Part shown: one piece after another, positions 52,116 through 63,958 of the stretch
How the letters are laid out: each line of letters starts with the position of its first letter
Numbering within the stretch: the stretch's first letter is position 1
Source of the DNA: Caulobacter rhizosphaerae
Lineage (GTDB): Bacteria; Pseudomonadota; Alphaproteobacteria; Caulobacterales; Caulobacteraceae
Assembly (NCBI RefSeq): GCF_010977555.1
Contig: NZ_CP048815.1
Coordinates: 5,448,501-5,512,500 of the forward strand
DNA: 64,000 bases
Direction of reading: 5' to 3'
Program-made: the position numbers and the translations under genes
The notes under the pieces: generated by a model
The model's database searches: none
Told to the model about the DNA's origin: nothing
The model's input: the letters and a program-made list of their open reading frames with translations, nothing else

Positions 52116-52901
52116 ATGGCGCAGAGCACGGGCCGGGTCGCCGGCAAGAAGGCCTTCATCACCGGCGGGGCCCAGGGGCTGGGCGCGGCCGCCGCGCGGT
52201 TGCTGGCCAAGGAAGGCGCCCAGGTCAGCCTGGCCGACATCAACTTCGCCGGAGCCCGGGCGGTGGCGGACGAGATCAACGCCGCCCACGGGGCGGGCAC
52301 GGCCTTCGCCTTCGAACTGGACGTCACCCGGGAGGACCAGTGGATCGAGGCCCTGGAGAAAGCCGACGCGGCCATGGGGGGGATCTCGGTGCTGCTCAAC
52401 AACGCCGGGGTGGCCGGCGACAAACCGCTGGAGCAGATGGAGTTCGACCTCTGGAAGAAGATCATGTCGATCAATGTCGACAGCGTCTTCCTGGGGGCCA
52501 AGCACGCCCTGAAATACATGCGCGCCCATCAGCCGGGCTCGATCATCAACATCAGCTCGATCGCCGGCCTGATCGCCAACCACAATTCGCCGGCCTACAA
52601 CGCCTCCAAGGCGGGGGTCTGGCTGCTGAGCAAGAACATCGCCCTGTACTGCGCCAAGATGGGGCTGGATATCCGCTCCAACTCGATCCACCCGACCTTC
52701 ATCGACACCCCGATCCTCGACCCGCTCAGCCAGCGCCTGGGCAAGGAAGAGGCTCACGCCAAGCTGGGCCGGCAGATCCCACTGGGCCATATCGGCGAGC
52801 CGAACGACATCGCCAACGCCGTGCTCTACCTGGCCAGCGACGAGAGCAAGTTCATGACCGGCGCCGAACTGAAGCTGGACGGCGGCATCTCGGCGATGTG
52901 A
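52116..52901 (+). CDS. Short-chain dehydrogenase/reductase
   Basis: A 261-residue classical SDR. FITGGAQGLGAAAARLL (cofactor motif), NNAGVAG, catalytic serine in INISSIAG and YNASKAG (Y-x3-K), ending SKFMTGAELKLDGGISAM. The aspartate in SLADIN favours NAD over NADP. Similar proteins act as 3-hydroxyacyl-CoA or steroid/alcohol dehydrogenases. The CAAAC-N4-GTTTG operator suggests control by a fatty-acid-type TetR repressor, in keeping with lipid substrates. GGGAGGA precedes ATG 52116. Confidence 0.86.
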   Translation: MAQSTGRVAGKKAFITGGAQGLGAAAARLLAKEGAQVSLADINFAGARAVADEINAAHGAGTAFAFELDVTREDQWIEALEKADAAMGGISVLLNNAGVAGDKPLEQMEFDLWKKIMSINVDSVFLGAKHALKYMRAHQPGSIINISSIAGLIANHNSPAYNASKAGVWLLSKNIALYCAKMGLDIRSNSIHPTFIDTPILDPLSQRLGKEEAHAKLGRQIPLGHIGEPNDIANAVLYLASDESKFMTGAELKLDGGISAM

Positions 52902-52935
52902 CCGCGTAAAGTTAAAGGGCGGGCCGGGGAGGAAA

Positions 52936-53952
52936 CTACTCGGCCGCCACCGCTTCCGGCGTCGGAGCCTTCGCCCCCATCGGCCGCAGGTCCAGGTCGT
53001 GGAACAGCTTGCTGTCCTCGTCCTGGCCGGGGAGGGGGGTGGTCAGCAGCTTGCCGCCGACGAAGATCGAATTGGCGCCGGCCAGGAAGCACAGGGCCTG
53101 CAGCTCGCGGCTCATCTCGTCGCGACCGGCCGACAGGCGGACCATCGACCGCGGGCAGACGATGCGGGCCACGGCGATGGTGCGCACGAACTCGATGGCG
53201 TCGATGGCCGTGGTCCCGTCGGCCAGCACCTGGTCGCCCAGGGGCGTGCCGCTGACCGGGACCAGGCCGTTGATCGGCAGGCTGTCGGGATGGCTGGGCA
53301 GGGTGGCCAGCTGGTGCAGCAGGCCGGCGCGGTCGCGGCGCGTCTCGCCCATGCCGACGATGCCGCCGCAGCAGGTGCTCATGCCGGCGTCGCGGACATG
53401 GGCCAGGGTGTCCAGCCGCTCCTGGTAGGTGCGGGTGGTGACCACCTGGCCATAGTATTCGGGGCCGGTGTCGAGGTTGTGGTTGTAGTAGTCCAGGCCC
53501 GCGTCCTTCAGCTGCTTGGCCTGGTCGGGCGTCAGCATGCCCAGGGTGGCGCAGGTCTCCAGGCCCAGGGCCTTCACCCCGCCGATCATCGCCGCCAGTT
53601 TGGGCAGGTCGCGGTCCTTCAGCTCGCGCCAGGCCGCCCCCATGCAGAAGCGCTGGGCGCCGCCATCGCGGGCTTGGCGAGCCTTGGCGATCACCACCTC
53701 GGCGTCCATCAGCTTCTCGGCCTTCAGCCCGGTCTTGAAGTGGGCGCTCTGGCTGCAATAGCCGCAGTTCTCCGCGCAGCCGCCGGTCTTGACCGACAGC
53801 AGCTGCGACAGCTGCACCTCGGACGGGTCGAACCCGGCCCGGTGCACGCTGGCGGCCTGGAACACCAGCTCCATGAACGGCAGGTCGAACAGGGCCTCGA
53901 CCTGGTCCAGGGTCCAGTCGTGGCGAGGGGCGGCGGCATTGATCTGGCTCAT
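52936..53952 (-). CDS. bioB: Biotin synthase
   Basis: A 338-residue radical-SAM enzyme. [16 protein letters not shown] holds the C-x3-C-x2-C cluster ligands, [20 protein letters not shown] and [13 protein letters not shown] are BioB-specific, and [30 protein letters not shown] complete the pattern. It inserts sulfur into dethiobiotin. The frame stays open far upstream to 55740, but the family N-terminus and length place the start at ATG 53952; another Met is 27 bases earlier. It ends convergent with the SDR gene. Confidence 0.93.
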   Translation of the reverse strand: MSQINAAAPRHDWTLDQVEALFDLPFMELVFQAASVHRAGFDPSEVQLSQLLSVKTGGCAENCGYCSQSAHFKTGLKAEKLMDAEVVIAKARQARDGGAQRFCMGAAWRELKDRDLPKLAAMIGGVKALGLETCATLGMLTPDQAKQLKDAGLDYYNHNLDTGPEYYGQVVTTRTYQERLDTLAHVRDAGMSTCCGGIVGMGETRRDRAGLLHQLATLPSHPDSLPINGLVPVSGTPLGDQVLADGTTAIDAIEFVRTIAVARIVCPRSMVRLSAGRDEMSRELQALCFLAGANSIFVGGKLLTTPLPGQDEDSKLFHDLDLRPMGAKAPTPEAVAAE

Positions 53953-54060
53953 GGCGCGCAGGTTTGGACTCCGCCACATTGATTGGCAAGCACGTCCCGC
54001 GTGCGTCCGCGCAAGACAGCCCATGGAGCCAAAACCGGCGCGCCCGGTTATAACCGTCGC

Positions 54061-55605
54061 ATGGATCACGAAATCGAGCTGAAGTTCCTGATCGCCCCGG
54101 AGGCTTCGGACGGGGTTCTGGCCCGGCTCGAGGGACGGGAGGCGGTCCGGCAACTCGACGCCACCTATTTCGACACCGTCGATCACGCCCTGCGCAGGGC
54201 GGGCTTTGGCCTGCGCATCCGCGACGGCGAGAACGGCCGCAAGCAGACGCTGAAATCGGCCTCGTCCGGCGGCGTCTTCGCCCGCGGCGAATGGGAGAGC
54301 GCGGTGGACGGTCCGGAGCCCGACCGCGACCTGCTGGCCCGCACGCCCGCCGCCAGGGTGATCAACGGCGACGCCCTGGCCCCGGTGTTCGTCACCCGAG
54401 TCAAGCGCGTCACCCGGTTGGTCGAGCGCGACGGCGCGACCATCGAGGCGGCTTTCGACCAGGGCGAACTGCGGGCGGACGACCGGCGGGCCGAGGTCAG
54501 CGAACTGGAGCTGGAGCTGAAGGCCGGCCCGCCGCGCGTGCTGTTCGACCTGGCCCGCGACCTGGCCGCCCACGTCCCGTTGCGGCTGTCCCTGGTCAGC
54601 AAGGCCGAGCGCGGCTACGCCCTGGCCCTGGGCGAAGGCGATCGGCCCAGCGCCGAGGCGACCCTGGCCGCCGAGGCGTCCACCGGCGAGGCGCTGCAGG
54701 CCCTGGGCCGCGCGGCCCTGGATCGACTGTGCGCGGCCGCCGAGGCCCTGCGGACCCGTCCGGGTCCCGAGCGGGTGCACAAGCTGCGGGTGGCGGCGCG
54801 ACGCTTCCGGACTCTGCTGTCGACCTTCAAGACCCTGGCCGGCGCGCCCGACGCCCGGCATGTGAAGGCCGAGCTGAAGTGGCTGGCCGGCGCCCTGGGC
54901 GCGGCGCGGGACCTGGACGTGTTCATCGCCGACGTCTGGCGGCCGGCCGTCGAAAGCCCGCTGGCGACGGACCAGACCGGGCCGGCGCAGGATCCGCTCG
55001 AAGCCGAAGCTCAGGACGAGGCCCGGGCGCTGGCGGCCTTTGGCAAGGCGCTGCTGGCCGCCCAGACGGACGCCTACGCTAAGGCCGGCCAGGCGGTGGA
55101 CAGCGCCCGCTTCCGCGCCTTGGCCATCGACGCCGCCGCCTGGCTGGAAGCCGGCGCCTGGACCACCGACCGACGCCTGGACAAGCGCCGCGCCAGGCCC
55201 GCCGCCGACTTCGCCGCCAACGCGCTGGACAGGGCTCGCCGCCGGATCCGCAAGGACGGCCGCGACCTGGCCGCGCTCAGCCCCGAGGATCGCCACCACC
55301 TCCGCATCCGGGGCAAGAAGTTGCGCTACGCCGTCGAGGATCTGGGCGGGCTGTTTTCGGATCATCCCAAGCGCCGGGCGCGCTTCGTGACGGCGACCAA
55401 GGCGCTGCAGGACGCCCTGGGCCTGCTCACCGACCAGGCCGGGCGCGAGGTCTTGGCCCGCGAGGTGGCGCTGTCGTGCGACGACCCCGAGGCCGCCTTC
55501 GCCGCCGGCCGCCTGACCGCCGGCGGGGCCGAGCAGGAAGCCGCGCTGCTGGCCGAGGCTCAAGGCGCCTATGTCAGCTTCGCGGAAGCCAAGCGGTTCT
55601 GGTAA
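54061..55605 (+). CDS. CYTH and CHAD domain protein
   Basis: A 514-residue two-domain protein. The CYTH domain (residues 1-205) begins [11 protein letters not shown] with the E-x-E-x-K motif, and has [21 protein letters not shown] and [12 protein letters not shown], the acidic/basic tunnel residues of triphosphate tunnel enzymes. The CHAD domain (about 215-500) is helical with conserved histidines ([33 protein letters not shown]) that bind polyphosphate. Such proteins are inorganic-polyphosphate-linked triphosphatases or granule proteins. ATG at 54061 is the start. Confidence 0.88.
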   Translation: MDHEIELKFLIAPEASDGVLARLEGREAVRQLDATYFDTVDHALRRAGFGLRIRDGENGRKQTLKSASSGGVFARGEWESAVDGPEPDRDLLARTPAARVINGDALAPVFVTRVKRVTRLVERDGATIEAAFDQGELRADDRRAEVSELELELKAGPPRVLFDLARDLAAHVPLRLSLVSKAERGYALALGEGDRPSAEATLAAEASTGEALQALGRAALDRLCAAAEALRTRPGPERVHKLRVAARRFRTLLSTFKTLAGAPDARHVKAELKWLAGALGAARDLDVFIADVWRPAVESPLATDQTGPAQDPLEAEAQDEARALAAFGKALLAAQTDAYAKAGQAVDSARFRALAIDAAAWLEAGAWTTDRRLDKRRARPAADFAANALDRARRRIRKDGRDLAALSPEDRHHLRIRGKKLRYAVEDLGGLFSDHPKRRARFVTATKALQDALGLLTDQAGREVLAREVALSCDDPEAAFAAGRLTAGGAEQEAALLAEAQGAYVSFAEAKRFW

Positions 55606-55630
55606 CCTCTCCTTTCCGGAGGGGCGCGAC

Positions 55631-56653
55631 ATGAAAACCGAAACCTGGATCCTGACGCTGGCGGCCGCCGCCATCCTGACGCCCGGCGTGGCCGCGGCCG
55701 ATTCCAACAGTTTCAAGGACTGGACGGTGGTCTGCGACAACCTGCGGACCTGTCAGGTCGCCGGCTTTTCGTCCGACGACGGCGGCCTGCCGGCGGTGCT
55801 GCGCCTGAGCCGCGGCGGCGCGGCCGGCGCAGCGGCCAAGGTGGAGATCGACCTGATCGACAGCGAGGTCGACCTGGGAGGCAAGCCGCCGACCCTGCTG
55901 GTCGACGACCGGGTGGTGATGACCGCCCGCGCCAAGCGCTCGAGCGAGGCCGGCGGCGTCACCGTCGTGCTCGACGACGTCCAGGTCGGGCCGCTGCTGG
56001 GCGCGGCGCGGAACGGAACACTGCTGACGATCCGGGCCGGCGAGAAGGATGTGGGCCAGGTGTCCCTGGCCGGCATGGTCGCGGCCCTGCGCTATGCCGA
56101 CGACCAGCAGAGGCGGGCCGGCACGGTGACGGCCATGGTCGCCAAGGGCTCGGCGCCAGCCGCTCGCGTTCCCGCGCCGCCGGCCGCGCCCGTGCTCCAC
56201 GCGGCCCCGGCGGTCGCCCAGACCGGGCTGCCGTCCAAGCCGCCGGCGGCGGTCCGGGCCCTGGGCCGCAAGGCGGAATGCGACACCGAACCGGGGTCGC
56301 AGGGCGAGCCCCAGGCCTGGCGCCTGTCGGATGACAAGGTGCTGTGGCAGATTCCCTGCGGCGGCGGGGCCTATAATTTCAGCGGGCTGTTCGTGGTGGT
56401 CGACAAGGCCGGCCGCGCCGCCCTGGCCTCACTGGAGGGCGTCGAGGACGGTCTGGCCACCAACGCCGACTATGATCCCAAGACCCGGATCCTGACGGCC
56501 TACGGCAAAGGGCGTGGGATCGGCGACTGCGGGGAGTCCAGCGAGTGGGTCTGGACCGGAGACGCCTTCGCCCTGTCCCAGGCCACGGTCATGCCGGTCT
56601 GCCGCGGCTACGGCTATGACTGGCCCGTCGTGTTCCGGGCCGAGGTTCGGTAG
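55631..56653 (+). CDS. DUF1176 periplasmic protein
   Basis: A 340-residue secreted protein with signal peptide ([21 protein letters not shown]). [20 protein letters not shown] and [20 protein letters not shown] match the DUF1176 family; a low-complexity Pro/Ala segment ([18 protein letters not shown]) splits the two halves. Four conserved cysteines suggest disulfides ([24 protein letters not shown]). Function unknown. ATG at 55631 follows GGAGGGGCGCGAC. It is 25 bases after the CHAD gene and so may be cotranscribed. Confidence 0.84.
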   Translation: MKTETWILTLAAAAILTPGVAAADSNSFKDWTVVCDNLRTCQVAGFSSDDGGLPAVLRLSRGGAAGAAAKVEIDLIDSEVDLGGKPPTLLVDDRVVMTARAKRSSEAGGVTVVLDDVQVGPLLGAARNGTLLTIRAGEKDVGQVSLAGMVAALRYADDQQRRAGTVTAMVAKGSAPAARVPAPPAAPVLHAAPAVAQTGLPSKPPAAVRALGRKAECDTEPGSQGEPQAWRLSDDKVLWQIPCGGGAYNFSGLFVVVDKAGRAALASLEGVEDGLATNADYDPKTRILTAYGKGRGIGDCGESSEWVWTGDAFALSQATVMPVCRGYGYDWPVVFRAEVR

Positions 56654-56658
56654 CTGAG

Positions 56659-56678
56659 CATATAAAGAAATCCTTATG
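56659..56678 (+). promoter_or_regulatory. A/T-rich imperfect palindrome upstream of ahcY
   Basis: CATATAAAGAAATCCTTATG, 74-93 bp before the ahcY start, is an A/T-rich imperfect inverted repeat (ATAAaG ... CtTAT). Position and composition resemble the operators of ArsR-type SAM/SAH regulators I recall upstream of ahcY in alphaproteobacteria, but the exact consensus was not verified. Confidence 0.4.
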
Positions 56679-56751
56679 CCTTAATTGCGAGAAGGGGCTG
56701 GGCGCGGTATAGACCGCGCAAGACCATCCCCCCCGACCGCAGGAGCCGACC

Positions 56752-58143
<1,392 letters not shown>

Positions 58144-58197
58144 GCTTCGCTTCACGCGAAGCGAAGGGCCCGCCGCGGAGACGCGGCGGGCCTTTTT
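58144..58197 (+). terminator. Intrinsic terminator of ahcY (with a preceding hairpin)
   Basis: GGCCCGCCGC (58167-58176), loop GGAGAC, GCGGCGGGCC (58183-58192) and TTTTT (58193-58197): a textbook Rho-independent terminator. A second stem, GCTTCGC/GCGAAGC, lies at 58144-58162. The convergent protease gene ends three bases later, so termination may serve both directions. Confidence 0.92.
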
Positions 58198-58199
58198 CG

Positions 58200-59537
58200 T
58201 CAGTGCGCCGGAAGCGGGAGCGAACGATCGAGGATGTGACGCGCTAGGCGTTCGGCTTCCAAGGCCCGGTCTTCCTGCCCTGCCGCGCGGCGCGCCCGCG
58301 CGACATATCGAGCGAAATCGGCGCGGTCGACGGGATCTTCGGTCTTGCGCAGAGCGTCGACCAGCAGGGGTTCGCCGGCGACCGGGGCGCCCCGGGCGAC
58401 GAACAGCGCCCCCAGAGTGGCCTTGACCTCCGGGGCGTCGGGCAGATGCTGCAGGGCGACTTGCAGCTCCCCGTCGACCAGGTCCAGGTCGGCGTCCTCG
58501 CCGGCCTTCAGGCTGGACCAGGCGATATTGGCGGCGAGCCAGCCGACCGCGCCCTCGTGCCCGGGAAAGAACCGGGGCGGACCGGACGGGGCCTGAGCGA
58601 CGACGGCGCGATATCGCGCCACGGCCGCGTGGTCGCCTTCGGCCCGGGACGTGTGGTGGATGACCATGCCCAGCAGGCATGGGTCGTTGGGCCAGCGGTC
58701 CAATTGCTCGATCGTGAGCGCGGCGGCCTCTCCGAAGCGGCCGGCCAGTTGGAGGCGCTGGGCGGCCATGAGCATGTTCAGCCGATCGTCGAGGACCGTC
58801 GACCGCGACGACCGGAACAGGTCGCGGATCTGCGCCCCGTCCAGCGGCTGGCCGTCGACGCCGACCTGCGGCCACAGGGCGTTGAAGGCCATCAGCAGGT
58901 TCGCCACGACCAATGCGGCCAGGATCGACGCCAGCAAGACGGCGGCGGGGGCATCCATGTCCGCGACCAGGGTTCCGAGGGCCGCCGCGGCGGTCGCCGC
59001 CACCAGGTTGGCCATGGCGCCGGCGGCGTAGATCACGGCGAGCCGCCAGCGTGGCGCGCCATGCGGAGGCACGAAGAGCGTGAAGCCGCCGAGGAATCCG
59101 TAGCGTCGCAACGCCCAGCGCGTCCTGCCGGAACGGCCGGCCGCCAGTTCGGGCCCGCGCCCGACGATCACCTCCAGGACTGGAAAGCCGAGGGCGCGGG
59201 CCGCCAGGGCGTGGCCGACCTCATGGGCGAGGACAAGGAGCGGCCGGCAGAGCACCAAGGTCAGCCAGGCCGTCAAGCCGGCCCACGCGCCGTATTCGCG
59301 GCCCCAGAGACAGGCGAGGAAGGCCGCTGAGAACAACCCCCTGAACCAGCCGGCCCAATGGGGCCGGTCTTTCGAGCGCGAAACATCGGGGCAGGCGAAA
59401 CACAGCACCACCGCGCGGCCGAGGAGGCTGCTTCGACCCGAACGAAAGTCCCGGCCGTCGTGGGACCGGAACCCGCACTGATGACAGCGATGCCTCCGCG
59501 GACGGATCAGGTCGATGGAGGGCGTGGAAACAAGCAT
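58200..59537 (-). CDS. M50-like membrane metalloprotease with zinc-ribbon-like head
   Basis: A 445-residue protein. An N-terminal C-x2-C pair (residues 18-21) and a second (46-49) suggest a zinc ribbon. Membrane segments follow; HEVGH at 105-109 is the H-E-x-x-H zinc motif and FNALWPQVGVDGQPLDG near residue 225 is the N-x-x-P-x-x-x-D-G-like second motif. The C-terminal 190 residues are helical, TPR-like (AAQRLQLAGRFGEAAALTIE). This is a site-2-protease-like architecture with unusual ends; the substrate is unknown. Start ATG 59537 or GTG 59543, neither with a strong ribosome-binding site. Confidence 0.72.
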   Translation of the reverse strand: MLVSTPSIDLIRPRRHRCHQCGFRSHDGRDFRSGRSSLLGRAVVLCFACPDVSRSKDRPHWAGWFRGLFSAAFLACLWGREYGAWAGLTAWLTLVLCRPLLVLAHEVGHALAARALGFPVLEVIVGRGPELAAGRSGRTRWALRRYGFLGGFTLFVPPHGAPRWRLAVIYAAGAMANLVAATAAAALGTLVADMDAPAAVLLASILAALVVANLLMAFNALWPQVGVDGQPLDGAQIRDLFRSSRSTVLDDRLNMLMAAQRLQLAGRFGEAAALTIEQLDRWPNDPCLLGMVIHHTSRAEGDHAAVARYRAVVAQAPSGPPRFFPGHEGAVGWLAANIAWSSLKAGEDADLDLVDGELQVALQHLPDAPEVKATLGALFVARGAPVAGEPLLVDALRKTEDPVDRADFARYVARARRAAGQEDRALEAERLARHILDRSLPLPAH

Positions 59538-59639
59538 GACCACAGGCTGTCCACGGCTCGCCCTGGCAAGTCAACAATGTCGCCGTTCAGGCGCGCGCAC
59601 GCCTGTTCAAGCCCGCGAGGCTCGGCTAAGCCGCTGGTC

Positions 59640-60500
59640 ATGCCGATGGCCCTGATCCTCTCCAGCCATGTCGCGGGCAGCCAGGTGGGCGCCTCGGCCC
59701 AGGCCGCCGCCCTGGCCCAGTTCGGCGTCGACTCGATGGTGGTGCCGACCGTGCTCTATGGCCGACATCCGGGATGGGGTCCGCCGGGCGGGGCGCCGAC
59801 CTCCGTCGAGGTGATGGAGGGCATGCTCGAGGGCGTCGGGGCCAACGGCCTGCTGGGCCTGACGGACGTGGTCATCACCGGCTATTTCGCCAGCGCCGCC
59901 CAGGTGCTTGTCGCGGCCCGGGCCATCGACGCGGTGCGGGCGGCGCCGCGCGGAAGTCCGCCGTACAGCGCCTTGCCCCGTACGCCGACGGTGATCGTCG
60001 ACCCGACCATGGGCGACGCCGGCAAGGGGCTGTACGTGCCCGCCGAGGTGGCTGACGTCATCGCTGGAGAGTTGATCCCGCGCGCCGACCTCGTCGCCTG
60101 CAACGCCTGGGAGCTTCAACACCTGACCGGCATGGACGCCGGCGACCCGCAGGCGGCGGTGCTGGCCGGCCGTCGGCTGGACAGGCCGACCCTGGTGTCG
60201 TCCGTGCAGAGCGGCGGCGAGATCGGCGTGGTCCATGTCGACGACAACGAGGCCTGGCTGGCGACCCACGCCAAGGCCGAGCGCGCGCCCAACGGCACGG
60301 GCGACCTGCTGACCGCCCTGTTCGCCGCCGCGCTCCTGGAAGGCCAGACCCTGTCGTACGGCCTGGCCCGAGCCGTCGGCGGCGTGGCCGAGACGGTGAC
60401 CGCCGCCAACCTCTGGAACGCCTCCGAACTGCCGATCGTGGCCATGGGTGCGCGGATCAAGCAGACCTCGCCCAGCGTGCGGATCGAGCGGCTAGCCTAA
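59640..60500 (+). CDS. pdxY: Pyridoxal kinase
   Basis: A 286-residue ribokinase-fold kinase. ALILSSHVAGSQVGASAQAA at the N-terminus, VVPTVLYGRHPGWGPPGG, DPTMGDAGKGLYVPAEVA and NGTGDLLTALF (the anion-hole G-T-G-D with catalytic aspartate) are PdxY/PdxK signatures. It phosphorylates pyridoxal in the PLP salvage pathway. ATG at 59640 (or ATG 59646) starts the fold; upstream reading adds no conserved sequence. Confidence 0.88.
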   Translation: MPMALILSSHVAGSQVGASAQAAALAQFGVDSMVVPTVLYGRHPGWGPPGGAPTSVEVMEGMLEGVGANGLLGLTDVVITGYFASAAQVLVAARAIDAVRAAPRGSPPYSALPRTPTVIVDPTMGDAGKGLYVPAEVADVIAGELIPRADLVACNAWELQHLTGMDAGDPQAAVLAGRRLDRPTLVSSVQSGGEIGVVHVDDNEAWLATHAKAERAPNGTGDLLTALFAAALLEGQTLSYGLARAVGGVAETVTAANLWNASELPIVAMGARIKQTSPSVRIERLA

Positions 60501-60581
60501 AGGCGTAGCTGCTCCTCCAAAGGGGAGAGGATCTGCCGTGGCGGATGACAATCGCGCCCGCCCTGGGCTAGACCCTTGCCC

Positions 60582-61709
60582 ATGACCGTCGACATCACCG
60601 GCTTCTGCCCCGACCGCTTTTCCGCCGTTCGTGACGCCTTCACCGCCAATTTCGAGGACGGCGGCGAGCTGGGCGCACGGTTCTCGCTGGCGGTCCATGG
60701 CGAGGTGGCGCTCGACCTGATGGGCGGCTTCGCCGACCGCAAGCGCGAGGTCGCGTTCGGGCCCGACACCCTGACGCCGCTGTTCTCGACCACAAAGGCC
60801 GTGGCCGCCCTGCTGATCGCCCGGCTGGTGGACCAGGGCAGGCTGACCTACGACCAGACCGTGGCCTCGGTCTGGCCGGAATTCGCGCAGGCCGGCAAGC
60901 AGGACGTCACGGTCGGTCAGGTGATGTCGCACCAGGACGGGCTGTCGGGCTTTCCCGACGAAACCGATCCGGCCATCTGGTTCGACTGGGAGGCCACCAC
61001 CGCCAAGCTGGCGGCCATGGCCCCGCTGTGGCCGGTCGGCTCGGCCAGCGGCTACCATCCGGTGACCTTCGGCTTCACGGCCGGCGAGATCTTCCGCCGG
61101 GTCGACGGCCGGACCATGGGCGCGGCGCTGCGCGAGGACCTGGCCGAGCCTCTGGACCTGGACATCTGGATCGGCCTGCCCGACAGCGAGCACGCCCGCT
61201 GCGCCGAGCTGATGCGGCCGACCGCCCTGCCCGAGTTCGGAGCGATGAACGAGGCCGTGAAAGCGGCCTTCATGACCAAGTGGGCGGCGCCAGGCGGCCG
61301 CGGCACGGCCGACTGGCGCCGGGCCGAGATCCCGTCGGCCAACGGCCACGCCACCGCCCCGGCCCTGGCGCGGCTGATGGGCGCCCTGGCCTCGGGCGGC
61401 GAGCTGGACGGCGTCCGAGTGCTGTCGCCCGCGGTGATCGCCCAGGCCAGCGCCGAAAGGATCGTCGGCCAGGACCTGGTCCTGCCCTATGTGATCAGCT
61501 GGGGCGCGGGCTTCATGCGCAACACGCCCAACTTCTTCTACGGCCCGGCGGCCGACGCCTTCGGCCACAGCGGCTGGGGCGGCTCCTGCGCCTTCGCCGA
61601 CCCGTCGCGCGGTGTGTCGGGAGCCTATGTGATGAACAAGCAGGGGTCCGAGCTGATCGGCGACCCTCGCGCGGTGCGGCTGATCCAGGCGGCGTATAGC
61701 GCGCTCTAG
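60582..61709 (+). CDS. Serine hydrolase of the beta-lactamase class C fold
   Basis: A 375-residue hydrolase. LFSTTKAVAALL contains the S-x-x-K nucleophile motif (STTK) and FGHSGWGGSCAFAD the H-x-G-like third motif; SGYHPVTFGFTAGEIFRRV carries the Y-x-N-like tyrosine in GYHP. This is the EstB/LACTB-like esterase group rather than a true beta-lactamase. No signal peptide, so probably cytoplasmic. ATG at 60582; an imperfect hairpin lies about 50 bp upstream. Confidence 0.85.
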   Translation: MTVDITGFCPDRFSAVRDAFTANFEDGGELGARFSLAVHGEVALDLMGGFADRKREVAFGPDTLTPLFSTTKAVAALLIARLVDQGRLTYDQTVASVWPEFAQAGKQDVTVGQVMSHQDGLSGFPDETDPAIWFDWEATTAKLAAMAPLWPVGSASGYHPVTFGFTAGEIFRRVDGRTMGAALREDLAEPLDLDIWIGLPDSEHARCAELMRPTALPEFGAMNEAVKAAFMTKWAAPGGRGTADWRRAEIPSANGHATAPALARLMGALASGGELDGVRVLSPAVIAQASAERIVGQDLVLPYVISWGAGFMRNTPNFFYGPAADAFGHSGWGGSCAFADPSRGVSGAYVMNKQGSELIGDPRAVRLIQAAYSAL

Positions 61710-61727
61710 CGGGCTTCGGAGGGAACA

Positions 61728-62543
61728 ATGGGCAAGGCCGGGATTGCGCGCGTCGTCGGCCTGACCGCCCTGTCTTGGGTCGCCGCCGCTCAGGCCCAGG
61801 ACGCCGGGCGCGATTTCTGCGCCGACCGGCCGGGCAAGGGCTCGCCGCCCTGCGTGCTCGACGCCGGACGCTTCCAGGCCGAGCTGGGCGTGGCCGACGG
61901 CGCCTGGAGCCGGGGCGGCGGCGTCTCGACCGACGACACCGCCTTCGGGGCGATGGAGCTGCGGCTGGGCCTGACCTCGACGCTCGAGGGCCAGGTCAGC
62001 TGGACCGCGCATGAGCGGATCCGTCAGAAGGACCGGACCTCGAACGAGGTTTCCATGATCAACGGGGTCGGCGACCTTGGCTTGGCCCTGCGCTGGTCGC
62101 TGAAGAATCCGGCCGGCGACGGCGTCTCGGCAGCCCTGCAGCCCTTCGTCACCGCCCCGACCGGGGCCGAGGGGATCGGCGGCGACGCCTGGCAGGGCGG
62201 GGTGATCGTCCCGATCTCCCTGCCGCTGAACGCCGCCTGGTCGCTGGCCCTATCGCCGGAGCTGGACGTTCGGGCCGACGCCGACGGTTCGGGCCGCCAC
62301 GCCGGGTTCGGCGGCGCGGTCGGGGTGGGGCGGTCGTTTGGCCCGGTGGCCCTGGGCGTCGAGCTGTGGGCCGATCGCGACGAGGATCCGTCCGGCCACG
62401 TCACCTCGGCCAGCTTCGACCTGACGGCGGGCTGGACCCCGGCCTCGGCCAAGGACCTGCAACTGGACGCCTCGGCCTATGTGGGGCTGAACAGCGACAC
62501 GCCCGACCTGGAAGTGGCGGTGGGGTTGGCCAAGCGGTTCTAG
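61728..62543 (+). CDS. Outer-membrane transporter-like protein (MetA-pathway family)
   Basis: A 271-residue protein with a short signal peptide ([17 protein letters not shown]). The mature chain reads as alternating strands ([46 protein letters not shown]) and ends LAKRF, a C-terminal phenylalanine typical of outer-membrane barrels. The pattern fits the family of putative phenol-degradation MetA-pathway transporters. GGAGGGAAC precedes ATG 61728. The 3' end overlaps the convergent MFS gene by four bases. Confidence 0.75.
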   Translation: MGKAGIARVVGLTALSWVAAAQAQDAGRDFCADRPGKGSPPCVLDAGRFQAELGVADGAWSRGGGVSTDDTAFGAMELRLGLTSTLEGQVSWTAHERIRQKDRTSNEVSMINGVGDLGLALRWSLKNPAGDGVSAALQPFVTAPTGAEGIGGDAWQGGVIVPISLPLNAAWSLALSPELDVRADADGSGRHAGFGGAVGVGRSFGPVALGVELWADRDEDPSGHVTSASFDLTAGWTPASAKDLQLDASAYVGLNSDTPDLEVAVGLAKRF

Positions 62544-63958
62544 GCTTTCCGTCCCGGTTTCCCCTCGATCGTCAGCCAACCGACGATCCCCGCCGCCACG
62601 GCCGCCCCGGCGCTGATCCCCATCACCCACGGATAGCCCTGGGGGCCGGGCGCGAAATAGATCAGGCCCAGCACCGCCACCGCCAGCAGGCCGGCCACCC
62701 GGGCGACGGCGTTGTTGATCCCCGAGGCGACGCCGGCGTGGCTGGCGGCGACCGCGCTCATCACCGTGTTGGTCAGGGGCGCGACGGCGATGGTCATGCC
62801 CAACGCGACGACCAGCAGGCCGGGCAGCACGCCGGTCCAGTAGCCGGCGCCTATCCAGGGCGCGCCCAGCAGACCGAAGCCGACGCCCGCCAGGATCGGA
62901 CCGATGGTCAGCATGGGCCGGGCCCCGAACCGGCCCGCCAGCCGGCCCGCCGTCCCCGACAGCGTCCCCATGATCGCCGAGAACGGCAGAAGGGTCGCCC
63001 CGGCTCCGGCGGCCGAATAGCCGTGGCGGGCGATCAGTTCGAACGGCAGGAAGAACAGGGCCCCGGTCAGGCCGAAATAGAGCGCCAGGGTCAGCAGGTT
63101 GGCTCCGCTGAACGTCCTGGAGCGATAGAGGGACAGCGGCATCATCGGGTGTTTCTCGCGGGCCTGGCTGACCACGAAACCCGCCAGCAGGACCGCGCCG
63201 GCCGCCAGGGCGGCCCAGACCACGCCGCTGGTCCAGCCCCGCTGGCCCACGGCGGTCAGACCCCAGGTCAAGGCGCCCAGGCCGGCGGCGGCCAGGGCCG
63301 CGCCGCGCCAGTCAAGCTGCTGGACGTCCGGGTCGCGGCTCTCGCGTACGGCGACCAACGCCAGCCAGACGGTGGCGGCGGCGAGCGGCAGGTTGATCAG
63401 GAAGATCGCCCGCCAGGAGACGTGGTCGACCAGCCAGCCGCCCAGCACCGGGCCGATCGCCGTGGTCACCGCGCCGAACCCAGCCCAGGCGCCGATCGCC
63501 GCCCCACGCTCCTGGTCGTCGAAGGTGGAGCCCAGGATCGCCAGGCTGGCCGGGACCAGCATGGCCGCGGCGATCCCCTGCATCGCGCGGGCGGCGATCA
63601 GCCAGCCGGCGTCCGGAGCCAGGGCGCAGCCCAGAGAAGCTGCGGCGAACAGCGCCACCCCGGCTACGAACACCTTGCGCCGCCCATAGCGGTCGCCGGC
63701 CGAACCGCCGATCAGCACCAGCGCCCCCAGCAGCAGCAGGTAGGCGTTGACGATCCACTGGACCTGGGCCGCGTCGGCCTTTAGCGCGACCCGCATGGCG
63801 GGCAGGGCGACATTGACCACCGAGCCATCGATGAAGGCCATGCTCGAACCCAGCACCGTGGCCGCCAGGGCCAGGCGCTTGCGGGGCGCGGGCGAGTCGG
63901 CGGCGGGTCGGGCGCGGATGGCGCCTTCGTCGCACGGGGGATGCACCGGTCCGGTCAT
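62540..63958 (-). CDS. MFS exporter, DHA2 (EmrB/QacA-like) family
   Basis: A 472-residue integral membrane protein with 14 hydrophobic segments. [18 protein letters not shown] is the DHA2 motif D1, [13 protein letters not shown] motif A between helices 2 and 3, and [21 protein letters not shown] is motif C typical of proton-driven drug antiporters. It probably exports a hydrophobic compound; the substrate is unknown. ATG at 63958 is preceded by the last bases of the window, so any upstream regulator gene lies outside. Confidence 0.88.
   Translation of the reverse strand: MTGPVHPPCDEGAIRARPAADSPAPRKRLALAATVLGSSMAFIDGSVVNVALPAMRVALKADAAQVQWIVNAYLLLLGALVLIGGSAGDRYGRRKVFVAGVALFAAASLGCALAPDAGWLIAARAMQGIAAAMLVPASLAILGSTFDDQERGAAIGAWAGFGAVTTAIGPVLGGWLVDHVSWRAIFLINLPLAAATVWLALVAVRESRDPDVQQLDWRGAALAAAGLGALTWGLTAVGQRGWTSGVVWAALAAGAVLLAGFVVSQAREKHPMMPLSLYRSRTFSGANLLTLALYFGLTGALFFLPFELIARHGYSAAGAGATLLPFSAIMGTLSGTAGRLAGRFGARPMLTIGPILAGVGFGLLGAPWIGAGYWTGVLPGLLVVALGMTIAVAPLTNTVMSAVAASHAGVASGINNAVARVAGLLAVAVLGLIYFAPGPQGYPWVMGISAGAAVAAGIVGWLTIEGKPGRKA

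Noticed and set aside
53953..55740. Extension of the bioB frame to a 934-residue protein
   Set aside because: BioB is complete from 53952; the extension lies antisense to the CYTH-CHAD gene and lacks protein-like composition.
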